Shown: positions 15,691-25,685, counted from the stretch's first letter. The stretch is DNA of 42,362 bases from an uncultured Bacilli bacterium (GCA_947625625.1 CANQPC010000009.1:1-42362); one strand, 5' to 3'. The notes: generated from the letters alone by a model not told the origin. Numbers and translations are program-made.

Positions 15691-16524
15691 CTAAAGTTTT
15701 CTACTATCGTAGTCTTCTAAAAAGCTATGATAGATACCATCTTTTTTTGTTCCAAGAATACAATTTAAATTGACATTATCTAGAGCTTTAAAAATATTAT
15801 TATCGATATTTTTATTGGTCTTTCGTAAATTCTTAATTAACTCTTTTATTTCCTTTCGCTTACTTAAGGTAATATCGGAAGCACTCTTTTCGGTAAATTT
15901 ACAGGCACAATTAAGAAAAGTAAGATTATGATAATTTTTCCAAGCGATAATATTTTCTTCTTTGACTAAATATAATGGTCTAATTAGTTCTAAACCTTCA
16001 AAATTATCACTGTGAAGTTTTGGCATCATTGTCTTTACTTCAGAACCATAAAATATCGAAAGGAGACTCGTCTCAATGACGTCGTCAAAGTGATGTCCTA
16101 AAGCTATTTTATTGCATCCTAATTCTTTAGCTTTACTATATAGACATCCTCTTCGCATTTTAGCACATAAGTAGCAGGCACTTTTCCCACCATTAGTAAA
16201 AGTTACATCAAAAATATCACTTTCAAAAATTTCGATAGGTATATTTAATATTTTAGCATTCTCGGTTATTAAATCCATATTCCTCTCACTATAACCAGGA
16301 TTCATTACCACGTATTTAGCTTCAAATTTTACTGGTCCGTGGCGTTCTAATTCCTGAATACATTTAGCAAGGAGAAAAGAATCTTTACCACCAGATATAC
16401 AGACCATAATCTTATCATTTTCTTCAATTAACTTATAGTCACAGACAGCTTTTACTACTCTGCTCCATATTTCTTTTCGATATTTTTTTATTATACTTCT
16501 TTCGATTTCTTTAAACTTCTCCAT
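15691..16524 (-). CDS. TtcA-like tRNA 2-thiolation protein
   Basis: Family members are PP-loop ATPases with an iron-sulfur cluster that thiolate tRNA (2-thiocytidine-32 in TtcA). The 277-residue protein has the PP-loop CISGGKDS (about residue 42), C-Y-L-C in SACYLCAKMRRG (key cluster cysteines), LGHHFDDVIETSLLSIFYGSE, and a third cysteine pair region near NCACKF. The longer frame starts with TTG at 16548 inside the copA end. The ATG at 16524 has GAAAGG upstream and is preferred. It follows copA by 14 bp, so co-transcription is likely. Copper damages Fe-S enzymes, which may explain the pairing, but that is only an inference. Confidence 0.85.
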   Translation of the reverse strand: MEKFKEIERSIIKKYRKEIWSRVVKAVCDYKLIEENDKIMVCISGGKDSFLLAKCIQELERHGPVKFEAKYVVMNPGYSERNMDLITENAKILNIPIEIFESDIFDVTFTNGGKSACYLCAKMRRGCLYSKAKELGCNKIALGHHFDDVIETSLLSIFYGSEVKTMMPKLHSDNFEGLELIRPLYLVKEENIIAWKNYHNLTFLNCACKFTEKSASDITLSKRKEIKELIKNLRKTNKNIDNNIFKALDNVNLNCILGTKKDGIYHSFLEDYDSRKL

Positions 16525-16538
16525 AGTCAAATACCTTT

Positions 16539-18749
16539 CTATTTCCAATCGTCACGATATCTTTTTAATCTTAGAGCATTAAATACGACAGTTAAACTAC
16601 TTAATGTCATAGCAATTCCTGCAAGCATTGGATTCATATTTATTCCCAGTGGTTTTAATAGTCCTATAGCGGAAGGAATCATAAGTATATTATAGAAGAA
16701 AGCCCAAAAGAGATTCTCTTTAATATTGAGCATTGTCTTTTTACTTATCAATAATAGAGAAATAATCTTTTCTAGCTTATCGTTAATTAGAATAACATCT
16801 GATGAATCGGCAGCTATATCAGTACCACTTCCAATGCTGACACCAATCATAGAACTAGCTAAGCTAGGAGCATCATTGATTCCATCACCAACCATCATAA
16901 CTTTCTTTCCCTCTTTAGTTAATTTTTTGATAACATCTACTTTATCACTAGGTAAGACATCCGCGACGATATTATCGATTCCGACATTTTTTCCAACCGT
17001 ACTAGCGGCCCTTTCATTATCACCCGAAAGCATGATTACTTCTTTTTTCATCTTTTTTAGTTTTTCGATAACTTTTTTAGCATCTTCTCTTACGACATCA
17101 GAAATTCCTATTAGACCGATTATCTCTTTATCGGAAATAACATAGATAATACTATTACCATCTTTCGTAAGAGTGTCTTCATCTTTTTCATGAGTATTTT
17201 TAATTTTTAATTTAGAAAATAATTTTCTATTTCCTAAATAAATTTCTTTTCCATCAATTATACCTTTGACACCAATTCCCGAAAGATTTTCAAACTTATC
17301 GATTACTAAACTTTTAATATTATTCTCTTCTCCATATGAAACTAGTGCTCTCGCAATAGGATGATTAGAGCCTTCTTCGAGACTTATAACTAATTTCATA
17401 AGATCATTATTATTGTAATTACTATAATTAAATATTTTCGATACTCTTAAATTTCCGTAAGTAATTGTTCCTGTCTTATCAAAAACAACGGTATCAATTT
17501 TATAAGCATTCTCTAAAGTTTCACTCTTCTTAACTAAAATACCATTTTTGGCACATATTCCCTCACTTACGACAATCGAAAGAGGCGTTGCTAGCCCAAG
17601 AGCACAAGGGCATGCCACTACTAAAACGGTGACGAAAGAACTAATTGCTTCACTAAACGGACTACCTATTAGCAGATAAATAATAAAAGTTAGTAATGAA
17701 ATAGTTAGTATTCCTACTACAAAATATCTACTTACTACGTCGGCAACTCTTTCAATTTTTGTCTTTGTATTAGAAGATTCTCGCACTAGTCTAACTATTT
17801 CAGATATCATTGAATCTTTACCAATCTTTTCAGCTTTATATTCGATATAACCATCTAAATTAATACTTCCCGCTACTACTTTGTCATCAGAATTCTTCTT
17901 TCGAGGAAGAGCTTCTCCCGTAATGAAAGCTTCATCAAAATATGCTTCCCCTTTAGTAATAATTCCATCGACAGCTATTTTCATTCCCGGCTTACATATT
18001 AGTATATCGCCCTTTTTAACTTCGTCGATAGTTACTTCTCGTAAGTCATTTTTATCTTTAATTAAAGCCTTACTTGGAGTAATTTGGACTAGTTCCTTTA
18101 GAGCTTCTTTAGTTTTTTCTTTGCTCTTACCATCGATATAACGACCTAATTTTATAAAGAAAATAATTACAACGCAAGATTCAAAATAGAGGTTATGCAC
18201 GTATGTCTCTTTTCCTTGTAGTACTAATATCATATTATATAAACTATATAGAAAACTTGAACTTACGCCAAGAGAAACTAAAGTATCCATATTTGGTACT
18301 TTATAAAATATATTTTTTATACCATTTATAAAAATATCTCGTCCGTAAATTATAAATAATATAGCTAGAGAAAATAATACTAGCGTATAATTAACAGGAT
18401 AATTATTCATCTTTAAGAAAGGTACCATAGGTAATCCAATCATTTCTCCCATCGATATATATAGTACTAATAAAGTAATAATTCCAAAGATAATCAAAAA
18501 TAATTTCTTATGATTTTTTTTACTATCATCTCTTATATCGTGTACTCCTAAGCTCTTAAAACCACGTTCTTTTATAAACTTTTCCAAATCACTGACTGAT
18601 AGATAATCTTCATATTCGATTAGAGCTTCGCCAAGGATAAGATTAACGCTGGCACTAATAATTCCCTCTTTACTATTTAAGTATCTTTCAAGTCCCGAAG
18701 AACAACCAGCACAAGTCATTCCATCTACTTTTAAAATTATCTTTTTCAT
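16539..18749 (-). CDS. copA: Copper-exporting P1B-type ATPase
   Basis: CopA pumps Cu(I) out across the membrane. The 736-residue protein has one N-terminal HMA domain (GMTCAGC, about residue 12), paired N-terminal helices, the actuator loop with TGEALP, the membrane CPC motif (VVACPCALGLATPL), the phosphorylation site DKTGTITYG, the nucleotide-binding HP motif (NHPIARAL), and the hinge GDGINDAPSLA. The C-terminal helices carry the copper-site Tyr-Asn (FFYNIL) and Met-Ser-like residues (MTLSS). There is no CopY or CopZ gene nearby. The promoter seems to have an extended -10 (TGATATAAT) upstream near 18800, with no obvious cop box. Confidence 0.95.
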   Translation of the reverse strand: MKKIILKVDGMTCAGCSSGLERYLNSKEGIISASVNLILGEALIEYEDYLSVSDLEKFIKERGFKSLGVHDIRDDSKKNHKKLFLIIFGIITLLVLYISMGEMIGLPMVPFLKMNNYPVNYTLVLFSLAILFIIYGRDIFINGIKNIFYKVPNMDTLVSLGVSSSFLYSLYNMILVLQGKETYVHNLYFESCVVIIFFIKLGRYIDGKSKEKTKEALKELVQITPSKALIKDKNDLREVTIDEVKKGDILICKPGMKIAVDGIITKGEAYFDEAFITGEALPRKKNSDDKVVAGSINLDGYIEYKAEKIGKDSMISEIVRLVRESSNTKTKIERVADVVSRYFVVGILTISLLTFIIYLLIGSPFSEAISSFVTVLVVACPCALGLATPLSIVVSEGICAKNGILVKKSETLENAYKIDTVVFDKTGTITYGNLRVSKIFNYSNYNNNDLMKLVISLEEGSNHPIARALVSYGEENNIKSLVIDKFENLSGIGVKGIIDGKEIYLGNRKLFSKLKIKNTHEKDEDTLTKDGNSIIYVISDKEIIGLIGISDVVREDAKKVIEKLKKMKKEVIMLSGDNERAASTVGKNVGIDNIVADVLPSDKVDVIKKLTKEGKKVMMVGDGINDAPSLASSMIGVSIGSGTDIAADSSDVILINDKLEKIISLLLISKKTMLNIKENLFWAFFYNILMIPSAIGLLKPLGINMNPMLAGIAMTLSSLTVVFNALRLKRYRDDWK

Positions 18750-18851
18750 CTTTCTTTCCTTTCATAATATAATTCTTTATATCTCGTAAAAACTACACAT
18801 TTAATTATATCACTATCTTATCTATTTTGATATTAATTTTTCATCATACAA

Positions 18852-18881
18852 AAAATTAGGCTAATAATTTAACCTAATTTT
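18852..18881 (-). terminator. Terminator of the LRR-dockerin/cohesin operon
   Basis: AAAATTAGG at 18852-18860 pairs with CCTAATTTT at 18873-18881. On the minus strand the second arm ends in a run of six T. It lies just after the stop of the 479-aa gene. Confidence 0.8.
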
Positions 18882-18888
18882 GATATTT

Positions 18889-20328
18889 TTATTTTCTGTT
18901 ATTCTTTTTTCTTCGCCACAATAATATGATAAACAATATAATGGCAATAACAAGAATTATTCCTAAAATAATTGGAAGGAGAAGACTACCACCTTTAGTA
19001 ATATTTAAAGTATATTCTCTCGTACTTCCATCTTCGGCTGTTACGATAATTTTTACTTTACTACCATCTTGTAAATTATTATTTCCAGTAATTCGTGCTT
19101 TAGCTTTACTATCTTCTGGAGTAGCAGTTATTTTAAGACTAGCCTCATCTTTAATTTTAATTGTATATTCTAAAGTATTTTTATTGAAATCAATATCATA
19201 ATTATCAATTTTTAAATTTTTTAGATAATTATTTTTCGATACTTTCTTTCCTTCTTCAGCACGAATAACAGTAAGTGTATATTCTTTTGTGCTTCCATCT
19301 TCAGCTGTTACGATAATTTTAAAAGTATTTTCTCCAATTTTTAAATTTTTATCTCCCTCTAATTTTATAGTTGCTTTATCATCAGAAGCCTTATAACTGA
19401 TATCTAGTTCTTTTATATCATTGTCGACAGTTAATTTATAATTTGTTTCATCTTTCGTAATCTTTAAATCTTTTCCATTTACTTTTAGACTTCCTAAATA
19501 ATTATTGTTACTCTTCTCTTCTTCTTTACTATTGCTATTATTATTGTTATTATTACTACTAGTATTGTTATTATTACCACCGGTAGATGGTTTATTTGTA
19601 CTCTGATTATTATTATTATCAGGTTTAGTCTGTGGTTTTGGTCTTGTGATATTTATCGTATATGTTTTAGTTGCACCACTTTCACTAGTAACAGTAACAT
19701 TAAAAGTATTGGCTCCATAATTTAATGTTTTAGTACCAGTTCCACTTACACTAGCTTTCGAATCAGTTGCCGTAGCACTGATAGTTGTACTTGAAGCATC
19801 GATAGTTACATTATAAGTCGTAGTATTAGCATTAAAGTTTATCGTAGCACCGCTGACAGTTAGACTAGATAAAGTATTAACTGTCGAAGCTATTCTAATA
19901 CTAGTACTTGCATCACCGATACTGACATCTTGAAAATCAATAGCAGGATCAGTAAAGACAATGTTTTTCATTTTGATTGATACTTCTGCTCCACTAGTAA
20001 TACTAGAAGATGCAGTAATAACAAAACTTCCAACGTTAAAAGTTCCTCTTTGGTTATTGTCAGTATATACATCAAATAATCCACCTTCGCCAGAACCTTG
20101 CCAAATATTATCTTTATCGGCTGATGATAATGTTAAACCACTACCCAATTCAATAACACCAGCAACCCCAGATACATCACCATCACTGTTTCCAACAATT
20201 CGGCAAGTAGTTGACGATCCTGGAGCTATGGTCTTATCACAGTTTATACTAATAGAACCCGTTAAGGCATTTACTCTTAATGGTAATATTATTAATAATA
20301 TACCAATTATTTTCGCTAACTTTCTCAT
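18889..20328 (-). CDS. Membrane-anchored cohesin-like protein with three cadherin-like beta-sandwich domains, 479 aa
   Basis: A signal peptide (residues 1-21) is followed by a cohesin-like domain (about 24-150; pattern S-I-S-I-N-C, PGSSTTCRI, GVAGVIELGSGLTL, GTFNVGSFVITA, GAEVSIKMKNIVF). Three cadherin-like beta-sandwich repeats follow, each starting with a L(S/G/K)xL(T/K)(V/I) strand and ending in G(A/S)T(K/R)(E/T)YT(I/L). They lie at about 152-232, 281-362 and 368-445, separated after the first by an Asn/Ser/Gly/Lys-rich flexible linker. A C-terminal membrane helix and basic tail (about 447-479) anchor it. It overlaps the upstream dockerin gene by the 4-bp ATGA, so the two are translated together. 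The obvious inference is that this anchored protein binds the secreted dockerin protein. Confidence 0.88.
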   Translation of the reverse strand: MRKLAKIIGILLIILPLRVNALTGSISINCDKTIAPGSSTTCRIVGNSDGDVSGVAGVIELGSGLTLSSADKDNIWQGSGEGGLFDVYTDNNQRGTFNVGSFVITASSSITSGAEVSIKMKNIVFTDPAIDFQDVSIGDASTSIRIASTVNTLSSLTVSGATINFNANTTTYNVTIDASSTTISATATDSKASVSGTGTKTLNYGANTFNVTVTSESGATKTYTINITRPKPQTKPDNNNNQSTNKPSTGGNNNNTSSNNNNNNSNSKEEEKSNNNYLGSLKVNGKDLKITKDETNYKLTVDNDIKELDISYKASDDKATIKLEGDKNLKIGENTFKIIVTAEDGSTKEYTLTVIRAEEGKKVSKNNYLKNLKIDNYDIDFNKNTLEYTIKIKDEASLKITATPEDSKAKARITGNNNLQDGSKVKIIVTAEDGSTREYTLNITKGGSLLLPIILGIILVIAIILFIILLWRRKKNNRK

Positions 20329-23300
20329 TGAACGTCCTCCAAACTATCTATTTTATTTCTAATAAACTGGAATAATTTACTTACATCACCTATTTTTATT
20401 TCATCATCATGAGAAGATACATTTCCAGCAAAGATATAGCAATCATCCATCGTTATTTTCTTACGCAAGAATTGAAATAATTTTGCCACATCACTATTAG
20501 TTATTTTACCATCACCATTGACGTCTCCTCTTACGACAAGAATATATTCATAAGTAGTACCTGTATCAAAGGTAACGACAAGTTTATAACCAGTTGCTAT
20601 AGTAGATGTTGAAGCACCTTCTTTATCTTTTATTTCGATACTTCCATTCGTATCGATATGCTTCTTTAATTCATCAGTAGTTATTCCTGCCGAAAGGTCT
20701 AAAATATATTTTTTACTAGTATCTGATTCCTTAGTTTTGATACTTTCATCAAATTCGAGATATTCTTCTTCGACATCGTTGACAACTTTGTAAGTATGTA
20801 ATACTTTACCATTATATTCGATATTAACAGTCATCCCCCTTACAATATCGCCTTCAGTAACAGGTGTTCCATCTGCATTATAAACCTTTACGACTAGATT
20901 ACTATCGTTAGTAGTAATTTCTGATTTAAAACTATCGTAAGTATAACTTTCATTTTCTAAGCTTAGTAACTTATCAGTTGCAATAAGTGAGCCAAAACTT
21001 GTTATCTTTAATAACTTATATGTCTTAATAGCATTATCTTTATACATGATTTTCAAACTGTTATCTTCTTCCGATAAAGTAATATTACTTGAGTTAGTAA
21101 TTTTATCGCTAGAAAATTCTTCATTACCTAAATAAATATAATCTTCATCTAAATTATAAGTATCAGAACTATATTTTAGAATATCGATACTAGCAACTTC
21201 TTTATCGTTATATTTTATTTTTAGCTTATCATCTTCATAGACAACTTTAGCATCTTGAGCTGGTTTTACTGTAACAGAGCCTTGAACGTAAGATTCTGAA
21301 CCTAAATCATAATATTCTTTACTAAAATCGTATTTAGCGGATGAATAAGTTATGACAATCATTTTATCTAATTTTGTCCCATTATAATCTATTTCTAAAG
21401 AATTTGTATAGCCCAAATTATTATACTTAATATTACCATTGGTAACACTTATCTTTGCCTCCTCAAAAAATTCTTTACCTGTATATACGTAACCTTCTCC
21501 TAGAGTATAATCGGTACTCGAATAAGTTACAATATCGACATCTTCTAGTTCATTACCTTTATAACTAACTTTAAGTTTGTTTCCTTCTAAGCTAATATCA
21601 CTATCAGTAAGACCGACAAGTTCGATATCTTCTTTAGAAAAAGTATTATATTTCGTATAGATATAGCCTTTACCAGTACTATAACTATCTTTTGTAACTT
21701 TATAACTTAAAATAGTATAATTCATAACTATCTTTCCGTTATATTTTATGGTAAATGTATTTTCTTCATAAGTAGTATCTTCCGTACCAGTTACAGTAAC
21801 TTTATTCTTATCAAAAGTACTACTTCCAATATAAATATAACCGTCTTTACCATCACTACCATATTTATAGCTATCTGATGACATATCAATTACCGCTATC
21901 GAAGTAACTATATCTTCTCCATAAGTAACTTTGACGACATTTTTAGAATTATCATAAGTTACAGTAGCATTTTTGGAAGTAATATCTTCGTCATTATAGC
22001 TTTTACCTCCTGTAAAAATATAACCGTCGTTTATTGTTTCTTTATATTCTTGTTTAGTTGAACTAACACTAATAATTGTAAATTCTTTTAAAGGATTACC
22101 CGAAGTATCTTTAACAGTAACCTTATTATCCGCTACATCAACTGTAGCATTCTCACTATTTACACTTAAATTACCTTTTATCGTATCAGCATCAGTATCA
22201 GTTCCCGTATAAATATAACCTTTATCTTCATTTATAATATAGCTATCATTACTTGAAGTAAGTTCGACAACTTCGAGATTATATTTAATATTAAATTTCG
22301 TGCTTTCGTTTTTCTTACCCATGTCACTAATATAATAACTATGATTGTATGAAGCTTCGAAAGAATAGTTTCCCTTATTTTTAGCAGTAACACTATTACC
22401 CGCAATTGTTATTTCTCTATTTGGAGCAAGTGAAGAATAATTAATCTTTAATGAATTGGCATTATTATTTATTTTGACAACATCAGATACACCGATATAT
22501 TTTATACTATCATCAAAAGGTGTAATTTCTGAAGTTAAAGTACTTTGAGTATCAAATGGTGTATTTTTGTAGGCCACTATCGTCTTATCAGAAGTAAAGT
22601 TATTATTTGCTAACTTAACAGCATATAACTTTTTATAATTACTAAGGTCAATACTAGTTAGTTTATTATTATCGATATATAATCTTTCTAAAGTATTATT
22701 TTCTTCACTACTTAAAGGAAGACTACTAAGTTCGTTACTCGATAGCATTAAAAATCTTAAATTCTTATTATTACTTAAATCGAGACTTGCAATATGATTA
22801 TTTTGAAGTGATAAACTAGATAAGATAGGACTATCAGATACATTTACAGAAGAAAGATTATTATCATCTAATTTTACAATCTTTAATCCCGTACATCCCG
22901 TAAGGTTTACTTCCTTCAAATTCTTATTATTAGTAATATCTAACTGAGGTAAATTAATAATATTTGAAAAGTCTAAACTAGTAAGCTCAGGATTATTTTT
23001 TATCTGCGGATATTCTAGTCTAGCTCCATCCAAATACTTAGCATCTTTACCAGCATAATTACCGGCATCATCTTTAAATTTAAGACTTGTCAAATTCTCA
23101 TTATCTATTATTCTTTCGACCGTCAACTTACTAAGACTAGAAAAATCGATAGAAGTAGCATTGCTATTACTTACTTCGATTGATATTAGTCCAGAAATAT
23201 TTGGTACTACTTCCGGATTAGAGAATGTAGCCTTTTTCAAAGTTAATCCCACTAAAGCAGTTAAAGAATTTATTTCTTCCATATTTACTGAAACATTAGT

Positions 23301-23642
23301 AAGTGTCAAATACTTAAGAGCTGTTAACTTATTTATACCAGTTAAGTCTTCTACCGGCGTATCATCACTGCCACACGTTAATTTCGTAATTTTAGCAAGT
23401 TCAACGTCATCTAAAACATCGTCGGTCGTTTTAGAAGAGACATCTGGTAATCCATTATACTCGTCTATGATACACTCGTATAACGCCTCATCCTTGATAG
23501 GTTTATCTTGATTTGCTAGCATTCCTTTCTTTGGTATATCAAAGAAACTTACTATACCATTACTATTTCCACTAAATAGTAATACGCCTCCTAGGATAAA
23601 AGCAGTAATGCTAATACCCAATATTATTACTTTTTTCTTCAT
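20325..23642 (-). CDS. Secreted leucine-rich-repeat protein with C-terminal dockerin, 1105 aa
   Basis: An N-terminal signal/anchor helix (residues about 4-28) is followed by a leucine-rich-repeat domain (about 70-370, repeats such as LTALKYLTLTNV, LRFLMLSSNELSSLPL, LERLYIDNNKLTSIDLS). A linker and about seven related ~58-residue repeats follow, each opening with (G/D)YIY(T/L)G (about 460-880). Two further beta-rich modules come next, then a dockerin type I module (about 1035-1100). The first calcium loop is canonical (DVNGDGKITNSD). The second (NVSSHDDEIKIGD) is one residue longer and lacks several acidic ligands. The partner gene starts in its stop codon (ATGA). Probably a surface adhesin or binding protein docked on the cell by its neighbour. 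Confidence 0.9.
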   Translation of the reverse strand: MKKKVIILGISITAFILGGVLLFSGNSNGIVSFFDIPKKGMLANQDKPIKDEALYECIIDEYNGLPDVSSKTTDDVLDDVELAKITKLTCGSDDTPVEDLTGINKLTALKYLTLTNVSVNMEEINSLTALVGLTLKKATFSNPEVVPNISGLISIEVSNSNATSIDFSSLSKLTVERIIDNENLTSLKFKDDAGNYAGKDAKYLDGARLEYPQIKNNPELTSLDFSNIINLPQLDITNNKNLKEVNLTGCTGLKIVKLDDNNLSSVNVSDSPILSSLSLQNNHIASLDLSNNKNLRFLMLSSNELSSLPLSSEENNTLERLYIDNNKLTSIDLSNYKKLYAVKLANNNFTSDKTIVAYKNTPFDTQSTLTSEITPFDDSIKYIGVSDVVKINNNANSLKINYSSLAPNREITIAGNSVTAKNKGNYSFEASYNHSYYISDMGKKNESTKFNIKYNLEVVELTSSNDSYIINEDKGYIYTGTDTDADTIKGNLSVNSENATVDVADNKVTVKDTSGNPLKEFTIISVSSTKQEYKETINDGYIFTGGKSYNDEDITSKNATVTYDNSKNVVKVTYGEDIVTSIAVIDMSSDSYKYGSDGKDGYIYIGSSTFDKNKVTVTGTEDTTYEENTFTIKYNGKIVMNYTILSYKVTKDSYSTGKGYIYTKYNTFSKEDIELVGLTDSDISLEGNKLKVSYKGNELEDVDIVTYSSTDYTLGEGYVYTGKEFFEEAKISVTNGNIKYNNLGYTNSLEIDYNGTKLDKMIVITYSSAKYDFSKEYYDLGSESYVQGSVTVKPAQDAKVVYEDDKLKIKYNDKEVASIDILKYSSDTYNLDEDYIYLGNEEFSSDKITNSSNITLSEEDNSLKIMYKDNAIKTYKLLKITSFGSLIATDKLLSLENESYTYDSFKSEITTNDSNLVVKVYNADGTPVTEGDIVRGMTVNIEYNGKVLHTYKVVNDVEEEYLEFDESIKTKESDTSKKYILDLSAGITTDELKKHIDTNGSIEIKDKEGASTSTIATGYKLVVTFDTGTTYEYILVVRGDVNGDGKITNSDVAKLFQFLRKKITMDDCYIFAGNVSSHDDEIKIGDVSKLFQFIRNKIDSLEDVQ

Positions 23643-23773
23643 ACTTTCACTCCTCTTAATTACTTTATTATATTACTGATTTAAAATAAGAATACTCTTT
23701 ACTTAAAAAGTATAACATAAAAAATATGTCGAATTTTATCTTCAGTTATGTATTAATTATATCTTAAATTACG

Positions 23774-23801
23774 AAAAAAAGAAAGTACTTTTATGTACTT
23801 T
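23774..23801 (-). terminator. Terminator of the two-component operon
   Basis: On the minus strand AAAGTAC (23795-23801) and GTACTTT (23782-23788) form a 7 bp stem with a six-base loop, followed by C and a run of seven T. It is about 40 bp after the histidine kinase stop. Confidence 0.8.
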
Positions 23802-23840
23802 TGCCAAGAACTTTTTTCCAATAATTATCTCTTCCATTAA

Positions 23841-24968
23841 TTACTGATTTTTTATAATTGGAAGTTCAACATAAAACTTTATATAATCACCTTCATTTGC
23901 TACCCTTATCTTACCATTATGGAGTTCGACTATCTCCTTAGCAATAGCAAGTCCAAGACCACTGCCACCCGTTTTGGTCGTCCTCGAAGAGTCAGCTCGG
24001 TAAAATTTATCAAATAATTTCTTTAATTTTTCCTCTGGTATTTTCTTTCCTTTATTACTAGTAGTAACACATGCATAATCATCTACTCTTTTTATTTCCA
24101 TGGTAATTAAATTATCGGTACTATAATAAATAGCATTTTTGATAATATTACCAAAGACTCTGGCTAATTTATCTGAGTCTCCATTTATTAAAACCTTTTC
24201 TTCGCTCATTAATTTAATTTCTTTATTATTTTCATTTAAAATAGGATAAAAATCGTCGATAATCTGTTCTAACATCATATTTAGATTAAGTTCTTCTTTT
24301 TCTAGGACGATACTTTCCGAATTAAATCTAGCAATATCAAACAATTCATTAATCAGTTCTTCGACACGGTACGATTTATCGAGAGCTACTTTAACATATT
24401 TTTCTCTCTGTTTTTTCGGCATATCTTTTATTTCGTCAATTAGAGATAAATAACCAATTATCGAAGTGAGAGGTGTTTTTAAATCATGAGCTAGATAGAC
24501 GATTAAATCGTTTTTCCTCTGCTCGCTTTCACGAGCTAATATTTCATTCTTTTGTGATTCATTTTTTAGATAATTTATTCTATTTTGTATTTCTTCTAAA
24601 TCGATAGGTAGTTCTACATATTCTATCTCTTTATTTAATAAACCATCGAAGGCAAGAGAAATATCGTTAATATAAGAAGAAAATTTTTTAAACTCTCTAT
24701 ATACTAATATAATAACTCCAATAAGCCATATTATAGGTATAATTAAATATAGACCGTGTTCTTCAAAAAGAAAATCATATAATTTTATCACATCATAATA
24801 ATAGTCTCTAGAATATTCATATAGCCATTGAAAATCTAATTTACTTACAATAGAGTTAATAATAGAAAAAATAACTGGAAATATGACAGTTAAAATTCCT
24901 AGTTTAATTAGAAAACTTCTAAAAGTCTTCTTAAATAGTATATTTGTCTTATAATAATTATTTTTCAA
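23841..24968 (-). CDS. Sensor histidine kinase (VanS-like)
   Basis: Transmembrane sensor that autophosphorylates and transfers phosphate to the neighbouring regulator. Two hydrophobic helices (about 17-40 and 72-93) flank a short extracellular segment of only about 30 residues, so it probably senses a membrane or envelope cue. The HisKA box (LAHDLKTPLTSIIGYLSLI, His about 165), N box (FGNIIKNAIYYS), G1/F boxes (KKLFDKFYRADSSRTTKTGGSGLGLAIA) and end strand are all present, so it should be active. The DLKTPL and GYLSLI features are typical of VanS-type kinases. It overlaps the regulator gene by 11 bp. No van resistance genes are in the window, so resistance is not implied. Confidence 0.93.
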   Translation of the reverse strand: MKNNYYKTNILFKKTFRSFLIKLGILTVIFPVIFSIINSIVSKLDFQWLYEYSRDYYYDVIKLYDFLFEEHGLYLIIPIIWLIGVIILVYREFKKFSSYINDISLAFDGLLNKEIEYVELPIDLEEIQNRINYLKNESQKNEILARESEQRKNDLIVYLAHDLKTPLTSIIGYLSLIDEIKDMPKKQREKYVKVALDKSYRVEELINELFDIARFNSESIVLEKEELNLNMMLEQIIDDFYPILNENNKEIKLMSEEKVLINGDSDKLARVFGNIIKNAIYYSTDNLITMEIKRVDDYACVTTSNKGKKIPEEKLKKLFDKFYRADSSRTTKTGGSGLGLAIAKEIVELHNGKIRVANEGDYIKFYVELPIIKNQ

Positions 24969-25644
24969 TTTTATACCCCACTCCCCATACAGTTATAATA
25001 TATTTCTGCTTTTTACCAGTATCTTTCATTTTTTCTCGTAAGTGTCTTATGTGTACCATAATAGTATTATTATCATTTTCATAGTACTTTTCTTTCCATA
25101 CTTCCATAAATAAATCTTCTGTTTTGACAACATTACCCCTATTTTTACATAAAATCCATAGTATCTCAAATTCTATTGGTGTAAGTTCTAATTTTTTGTC
25201 ATTAAAATAACATTCGTGAGTTTTTCTATTGATAACTATATTTCGAAAATCAATTATATCTTGATTATCATCTCTCTGATTATAATTTTTATATCTTCTA
25301 AGCTGGGCTTTAACTCTAGCTACGAGTTCAATAGGCTCAAATGGTTTAGTAATATAATCGTCCGCTCCAATAGTAAGTCCACTTATCTTATCGATATTTT
25401 CTACTTTGGCAGTTACAAAAATAATTGGAAAATTATATTTTTCTCTTATCTTACTACATAGAGTAAAGCCATCTATATCTGGCATCATTACATCTAATAT
25501 TGCTAAATCAATATTTAATGTTTCTAAATCATTTAATACATTACTACTCGTATAATATTTAAAAACATTATAATTTTCATTCTTTAAGTATATTTCTATT
25601 AAATCGACAATTTCTTTTTCATCATCAACAATTAGTATATTCAT
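24958..25644 (-). CDS. OmpR-family response regulator (VanR-like)
   Basis: A receiver domain (residues 1-115) with acidic pocket DDE near residue 7, phospho-acceptor Asp in LAILDVMMPD, Thr/Ser switch IFVTAK and Lys in YITKPFEPIELVARV is followed by a winged-helix DNA-binding domain (about 135-228; LTPIEFEILWIL, EVWKEKYY, VHIRHLREKM, TVWGVGYKIE). It is paired with the kinase downstream (11 bp overlap) and follows the C39-like peptidase gene by 41 bp, with GAGGTACC as ribosome binding site. It probably binds the 11-bp direct repeats at 26609-26636. Confidence 0.94.
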   Translation of the reverse strand: MNILIVDDEKEIVDLIEIYLKNENYNVFKYYTSSNVLNDLETLNIDLAILDVMMPDIDGFTLCSKIREKYNFPIIFVTAKVENIDKISGLTIGADDYITKPFEPIELVARVKAQLRRYKNYNQRDDNQDIIDFRNIVINRKTHECYFNDKKLELTPIEFEILWILCKNRGNVVKTEDLFMEVWKEKYYENDNNTIMVHIRHLREKMKDTGKKQKYIITVWGVGYKIEK

Positions 25645-25685
25645 CTTGGTACCTCACTAGTAATTATATCATAAGAAAAGCTATA

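Noticed and set aside
16726-17145. Plus-strand frame antisense to copA
   Set aside because: It lies wholly inside the copper ATPase gene on the other strand and arises from its codon use. There is no start signal.
18750-18888. cop box or CopY operator before copA
   Set aside because: No TACA-x2-TGTA motif was found. Only an extended -10 is visible.
23841-25644. Vancomycin-resistance VanRS system
   Set aside because: The kinase and regulator resemble VanS/VanR, but no vanH, vanA or vanX-type gene is present. The partner is a C39-like peptidase.
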